From Tepidiphilus sp. (lineage in GTDB: Bacteria > Pseudomonadota > Gammaproteobacteria > Burkholderiales > Rhodocyclaceae), in NCBI GenBank assembly GCA_028684345.1, contig JAQUGB010000058.1, forward strand, positions 1 to 9,636: a stretch of DNA of 9,636 nucleotides, given 5' to 3'. Position numbers and translations under genes: made by a program. Below, in pieces: positions 6,103 to 9,636 of this stretch. The first letter of the stretch is position 1. Each line of letters begins with the position of its first letter. The notes under the pieces were generated by a model. The model made no database searches, was not told the origin of the DNA, and saw nothing but the letters and a program-made list of their open reading frames with translations.

Positions 6103-6738
6103 ATGTTTCGCCGCCTGCTCGATCGACTCGAAGAATTCACCATCGGCGCTCTGCTGGCCATCTCGACCCTGGTCATCTTTCTGGCCGTGGCGCATCGCTA
6201 TCTTGCGGGTTTTTCCATCCCTTACCTGCAAGATTGGCTTCTAGGATTCCATTTCGGCTGGGCGCAGGAATTCGCCATGATCTGTGCCGTGTGGATGGCG
6301 AAGTTCGGGGCGGCTTATGGCGTGCGTACCGGCATTCACGTGGGGGTAGATCTACTGGTGATGCGCCTGCATGGCGGTGCACGCCGCGCGTGCATCACTC
6401 TGGGGCTGCTATGTGGCCTGCTCTTTTGCGGCTTGCTCGTGTGGTACGGTGTGCGTTTGGTATGGGAAAACGGCGCGGCGTACGCCTGGTATACCGGTTT
6501 GGGGCGAGATCCTGGGCCCTATTTCGAGGGTCCGCTCACGGCCGATCTGGAATGGCCTTCCTGGATGGTATATCTCGCCATCCCCTTGGGCAGTGCTTTG
6601 ATGGGCTGGCGTTTCCTCGAAGTCTTGCTCGCCTATTGGCGTGACGGCACCTTGCCGCAGCATCGCGTGGCGCACATTACGGGACTGGATGAGGGCGAGG
6701 GGGCGTCGCCCTCGATCAAGCAGGGAGCGAGCCGATGA
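6103..6738 (+). CDS. dctQ: TRAP transporter small membrane subunit (DctQ family)
   Basis: Small integral membrane partner of DctM in the sodium-coupled tripartite transporter for C4-dicarboxylates. It has 211 residues, in the family range, with four predicted membrane helices at about 13-34, 55-72, 96-118 and 155-177. The conserved middle segment FGAAYGVRTGIHVGVDLL (68-85) is typical of DctQ proteins. The ATG at 6103 is preceded by GGGAG with 5-nt spacing. The frame stays open upstream to 5632, but that part overlaps fdsG and its promoter and is not DctQ-like. The stop overlaps the dctM start (ATGA), so the two are probably translationally coupled. Confidence 0.92.
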   Translation: MFRRLLDRLEEFTIGALLAISTLVIFLAVAHRYLAGFSIPYLQDWLLGFHFGWAQEFAMICAVWMAKFGAAYGVRTGIHVGVDLLVMRLHGGARRACITLGLLCGLLFCGLLVWYGVRLVWENGAAYAWYTGLGRDPGPYFEGPLTADLEWPSWMVYLAIPLGSALMGWRFLEVLLAYWRDGTLPQHRVAHITGLDEGEGASPSIKQGASR

Positions 6739-8018
6739 GCGCCGCCATTCTCTTCGGTATGCTCTTCGTGCTCATGCTGGTGGGCATGCCCATCGGCGTG
6801 GCGCTGGGGCTGACGGTCATCACGTATATGGCGTTCTGGACGCCGGTGCCGCTCGAATCCGTAGCCCTGAAGATGTTTACCGGCATCGAGAAATTCGAGC
6901 TCCTCGCCATTCCATTCTTCATCCTGGCCGGCACCTTCTTGACGAGCGGTGGGGTGGCGAGGCGTATGATCCGGTTCGCCAATTCCATGGTCGGGCACGT
7001 CACCGGCGGCCTGGGGATGACGGCGGTACTCGCTTGCGCGCTCTTCGCGGCCGTTTCGGGATCTTCTCCGGCCACGGTACTAGCCATCGGTTCCATCCTC
7101 ATTCCGGCCATGCTCAAACAGGGTTATTCGCGCCGTTTCGCGATCGGTACCGTGGCTTCGGCCGGTGGTCTGGGAATCCTCATCCCGCCGTCCATCGTGA
7201 TGGTGATGTACGCGGTCACGACCAACACCTCGATCGGGGCCCTCTTCATGGCTGGCGTGTTGCCGGGGCTCGTGCTGGTGCTCATGCTCGGGGCCATCAC
7301 GTATTGGCAGGCAAGGAAACACGGTTTCGCGCGCGAAGCGAAGGTCTCCTGGCGCGAGCGCTGGCAGGCCCTGCGTGAGGCTTTCTGGGGTCTGCTGCTC
7401 ATCGTCATCGTCATGGGGGGGATCTACGCCGGCATTTTCACTGCCACCGAGGCCGCGGCCATGAGCGCCGTCTATGCCGCAGTGATTGCGCTCTTCGTCT
7501 ATCGTGACATGAATTGGCGCGATGTACCCCGGGTCTTGGTCGACTCGGCCAACATGTCCTCCATGCTCTTCTTCATCATCGCCTCGGCTTCGCTCTTTTC
7601 TTTCATCCTCACCAGCGAGCAGATCCCTCAGATGCTCGCGCAGGCGATCATCGATCTGGGGTTGGGGCCGATCGGTTTCCTGCTGGTGGTCAACGTGCTG
7701 TTGCTCCTGGCGGGCAATCTGATGGAGCCCTCTTCGATCATCCTCATCCTCGCCCCCATTCTCTTTCCGGTGGCGGTGGCACTGGGCATCGATCCGATCC
7801 ACTTCGGCGTGATCATGACCGTCAACATGGAAATCGGCATGATCACCCCTCCGGTGGGGCTCAATCTCTTCGTGGCCAGCGGCATCACCGGCGCCGGCTT
7901 GGGCGAGACCTCGCGTGCCGTGATCCCTTGGCTGCTGACCATGCTCGTCTTTCTCGTCTTGGTCACGTACTGGCCGACTTTGTCGCTGGCGTTGCCCCAG
8001 GCGCTGGGAATGATGTAA
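6735..8018 (+). CDS. dctM: TRAP transporter large permease subunit (DctM family)
   Basis: Substrate-translocating membrane subunit of the transporter, 427 residues, very hydrophobic, with the usual 11-12 membrane segments. Family signatures seen are VSGSSPATVLAIGSILIPAM at 107-126, GILIPPSI at 147-154, and MITPPVGLNLFVASGIT near 369-385; the two PP-containing re-entrant-type segments are hallmarks of DctM and its ion-transporter superfamily. The ATG overlaps the dctQ stop by four bases, with GGAG further upstream (6724-6727). It is followed after 53 bp by dctP. It appears complete and intact. Confidence 0.96.
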   Translation: MSAAILFGMLFVLMLVGMPIGVALGLTVITYMAFWTPVPLESVALKMFTGIEKFELLAIPFFILAGTFLTSGGVARRMIRFANSMVGHVTGGLGMTAVLACALFAAVSGSSPATVLAIGSILIPAMLKQGYSRRFAIGTVASAGGLGILIPPSIVMVMYAVTTNTSIGALFMAGVLPGLVLVLMLGAITYWQARKHGFAREAKVSWRERWQALREAFWGLLLIVIVMGGIYAGIFTATEAAAMSAVYAAVIALFVYRDMNWRDVPRVLVDSANMSSMLFFIIASASLFSFILTSEQIPQMLAQAIIDLGLGPIGFLLVVNVLLLLAGNLMEPSSIILILAPILFPVAVALGIDPIHFGVIMTVNMEIGMITPPVGLNLFVASGITGAGLGETSRAVIPWLLTMLVFLVLVTYWPTLSLALPQALGMM

Positions 8019-8026
8019 AGTGTGAT

Positions 8027-8043
8027 GACGATTTCGCATCGTC
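8027..8043 (+). repeat. Small hairpin between dctM and dctP
   Basis: GACGAT-TTCGC-ATCGTC makes a 6-bp stem nine bases after the dctM stop, followed by CATTTTCC. It is too weak and too poor in T to call a terminator. A role in raising dctP transcript level or stability over dctQM is possible but is inference. Confidence 0.35.
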
Positions 8044-8071
8044 CATTTTCCATGCCATCGGGAGGGAAAAC

Positions 8072-9079
8072 ATGAAATTGAAAATGATGATCGGCGCGCT
8101 GGCGCTGGTGGCGACGATGGGGGTGGCGCAGGCGGCCGAACCCATCCTGCTCAAATTCAGCCACGTGGTGGCCGAAGATACGCCCAAGGGAAAGGGCGCG
8201 CTGAAATTCAAGGAACTGGCCGAAAAATACACCGAAGGGAAGGTCAAGGTCGAGGTCTATCCCAACAGTACGCTCTACAAGGACAAGGAAGAACTCGACG
8301 CGCTGCAGATGGGGGCGGTGCAGATGCTGGCGCCCTCGTTGGCGAAGTTCGGTCCTTTGGGGGTGCGTCAGTTCGAGGTGTTCGACCTGCCTTACATCTT
8401 CGAGGGCTATGAAGACCTGCACAAGGTAACCTACGGCCCCGTCGGCAAGAAACTGTTCGCCGAGCTCGAGCCGAAGGGCATCAAAGGGTTGGCCTACTGG
8501 GACAACGGCTTCAAGGTGTTCTCGGCCAACCGGCCGCTGCGCAAACCCGAAGACTTCAAAGGGTTGAAAATGCGCATCCAATCTTCCAAGGTGCTCGAGG
8601 CGCAGATGCGTGCCCTTGGCGCCATCCCGCAGGTGATGGCGTTCTCCGAGGTATATCAGGCCCTGCAGACCGGGGTGGTCGATGGCACCGAAAATCCGCC
8701 ATCCAATCTCTATACCCAAAAAATGCACGAGGTGCAGAAGTACGTCACCCTGTCGGATCATGGCTACCTCGGCTACGCCGTGATCGTCAACAAGCGCTTC
8801 TGGGATGGCCTGCCCGATGAGGTGCGCGCGGCGCTGGAGAAGGCCATGGAGGAGGCCACCGTTTATGCCAATGATATCGCTGCGGAAGAAAATGCCAAGG
8901 CGATCGAGGCGGTGAAGGCCGCAGGGACGAGCGAGATCATCACCTTGAGCGCCGAGGAGAAGCTGGCGCTGAAGAAGGCGCTCGTGCCGGTGCATGAGCA
9001 GATGAGCGGGCGTATCGGTCGCTCGGTGATCGAGGAGGTCTATCAGGCCACCGGCTTCGATCCCAACTCCTTGCGCTGA
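8072..9079 (+). CDS. dctP: TRAP transporter periplasmic C4-dicarboxylate-binding protein
   Basis: Extracytoplasmic solute receptor that delivers succinate, fumarate or malate to DctQM. It has 335 residues. The Sec signal peptide covers about residues 1-21 (MKLK, a hydrophobic core, then AQA), with mature protein starting near AEP. FSHVVAEDTPKGKGA (29-43), VEVYPNSTLYKDKEEL (60-75), MLAPSLAKFGPLGV (85-98), MRIQSSKVLEAQM (167-179) and ALQTGVVDGTENPPSN (197-212) closely resemble Rhodobacter capsulatus DctP as I remember it, which supports a C4-dicarboxylate ligand rather than just any TRAP substrate. R168 is the conserved arginine that holds the substrate carboxylate. A strong GGGAGGG lies five bases before the ATG at 8072, suggesting high, partly independent translation. 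The receptor gene is last in the operon, not first as in dctPQM. Confidence 0.96.
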   Translation: MKLKMMIGALALVATMGVAQAAEPILLKFSHVVAEDTPKGKGALKFKELAEKYTEGKVKVEVYPNSTLYKDKEELDALQMGAVQMLAPSLAKFGPLGVRQFEVFDLPYIFEGYEDLHKVTYGPVGKKLFAELEPKGIKGLAYWDNGFKVFSANRPLRKPEDFKGLKMRIQSSKVLEAQMRALGAIPQVMAFSEVYQALQTGVVDGTENPPSNLYTQKMHEVQKYVTLSDHGYLGYAVIVNKRFWDGLPDEVRAALEKAMEEATVYANDIAAEENAKAIEAVKAAGTSEIITLSAEEKLALKKALVPVHEQMSGRIGRSVIEEVYQATGFDPNSLR

Positions 9080-9080
9080 C

Positions 9081-9636
9081 GTGGCTGGAACTCAGGGGGC
9101 GGAGCGAAAAGAGGAGCCTCCGCCTGCCCCGTCTCGCGGCAAATCGACTGGCCCGGTCACGTTGGCCCTGCGTCGCGTGGCCATCGATACCTACCGCGAA
9201 AACGTCGCCTATCTGCACCGGGAATGTTCGGTCGTGCGCGCCGAGGGATTCCAGGCGCTGGCCAAGATCGAAGTAGGGCAGAATGGCGAGCGGCACATCC
9301 TCGCCACGCTCAACGTGGTCGATGACGCGAACCTCGTCGGCGTGGCCGAGGTAGGGCTTTCGCTCGAAGCTTTTGCCCAGCTGGGCCTGCCCGAAGGGGC
9401 GAAGGTGACGGTGGCGCAGGCCGAGCCGCCGGAATCCATGGGGGCGCTGCGGCGCAAGCTCTCCGGCGAGCGTCTGCGTCCGCAGGAGTTTTTGGGCATC
9501 GTTCGGGATATCGCCGAACGGCATTATTCCAAGATCGAGCTCACTGCCTTCGTGGTGGCCACGCACCACAACGAGCTCGATCGCGAGGAAGTGTATTTCC
9601 TCACCGATGCCATGACCCAGGTCGGCCGGCGGCTCG
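9081..9636 (+). CDS. Thymidine/AMP phosphorylase family protein (deoA-like), N-terminal part; runs off the right edge
   Basis: Family members phosphorolyse a nucleoside or nucleotide to base plus (phospho)ribose-1-phosphate. About 185 residues are visible. The sequence from residue 28 (LALRRVAIDTYRENVAYLHREC) matches the N-terminus of the longer, archaeal-AMP-phosphorylase-like group of thymidine phosphorylases, with the helical phosphorylase domain starting near residue 119 (SMGALRRKLSGERL). Catalytic loops are beyond the edge, so substrate cannot be judged and I give no symbol. No ATG exists in this frame; it is open only from about 9030. I chose GTG 9081, one base after the dctP stop, implying coupling, but there is no ribosome binding site. 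TTG 9162 and GTG 9177 are alternatives. Residues 1-27 would be a low-complexity, charged and proline-rich tail. Confidence 0.75.
   Translation, partial: MAGTQGAERKEEPPPAPSRGKSTGPVTLALRRVAIDTYRENVAYLHRECSVVRAEGFQALAKIEVGQNGERHILATLNVVDDANLVGVAEVGLSLEAFAQLGLPEGAKVTVAQAEPPESMGALRRKLSGERLRPQEFLGIVRDIAERHYSKIELTAFVVATHHNELDREEVYFLTDAMTQVGRRL
9095..9129 (+). repeat. Strong hairpin just after dctP, within the 5' end of the phosphorylase frame
   Basis: GGCGGAG (9098-9104) pairs with CTCCGCC (9118-9124) around a 13-nt loop; after a two-base bulge, GGG (9095-9097) also pairs with CCC (9127-9129), giving about ten pairs. There is no U-run after it. It may protect the 3' end of the dct message, weaken read-through, or act on initiation of the next gene. 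Confidence 0.45.

Noticed and set aside
6005..6244. GTG-started frame with GGAGG five bases upstream, as a leader peptide
   Set aside because: The ribosome binding site is good, but the frame runs 142 bases into dctQ without a stop and encodes nothing recognisable; kept only as a curiosity.
9095..9140. Intrinsic terminator after dctP
   Set aside because: The stem is strong, but no U-run follows and the next frame is already open through it.
1..9636. CRISPR array, tRNA, rRNA, insertion sequence, phage or defence genes
   Set aside because: No regularly spaced repeats, tRNA-like arms, transposase motifs or terminal repeats were seen; nearly all of the sequence is accounted for by metabolic and transport genes.

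Overview
The window is GC-rich, densely packed proteobacterial DNA. The gene families and sequence style point to a betaproteobacterium (a Hydrogenophilales-like thermophile or relative is possible, but this is inference from protein recognition and not a search). It holds two divergently transcribed metabolic operons around a control region of about 340 bp (roughly 5763-6102), plus the start of a further gene at the right edge.

Left part, minus strand, read from 5780 down to 1: a strong sigma70-type promoter drives fdsG, fdsB and fdsA. These encode a soluble, NAD+-linked, molybdenum formate dehydrogenase: a NuoE-like 2Fe-2S subunit, a NuoF-like FMN/NAD subunit, and the large bis-MGD/Fe-S catalytic subunit. 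They are followed 60 bp later by fumC (class II fumarase), which runs off the left edge. The most notable point is that the large subunit carries at its C-terminus, in the same reading frame, a domain of about 74 residues that looks like FdsD, the small delta protein normally encoded separately. No fdsC (FdhD-like sulfurtransferase) lies between A and D. The fumC ribosome binding site lies inside a predicted hairpin.

Right part, plus strand: dctQ, dctM and dctP encode a complete TRAP transporter of the C4-dicarboxylate (DctP) class, with the binding protein last rather than first. A TATAAT box, a perfect dyad over the place where the -35 box should be, and two leader hairpins precede dctQ. 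Starting one base after dctP is a GTG-initiated frame encoding the N-terminal part of a thymidine/AMP phosphorylase family protein (deoA-like), cut by the right edge.

Together the genes suggest a cell that imports fumarate, malate or succinate by TRAP, feeds them through fumarase, and oxidises formate to CO2 with NADH formation (or runs the reaction in reverse). I found no tRNA, rRNA, CRISPR array, insertion sequence or clear intrinsic terminator.
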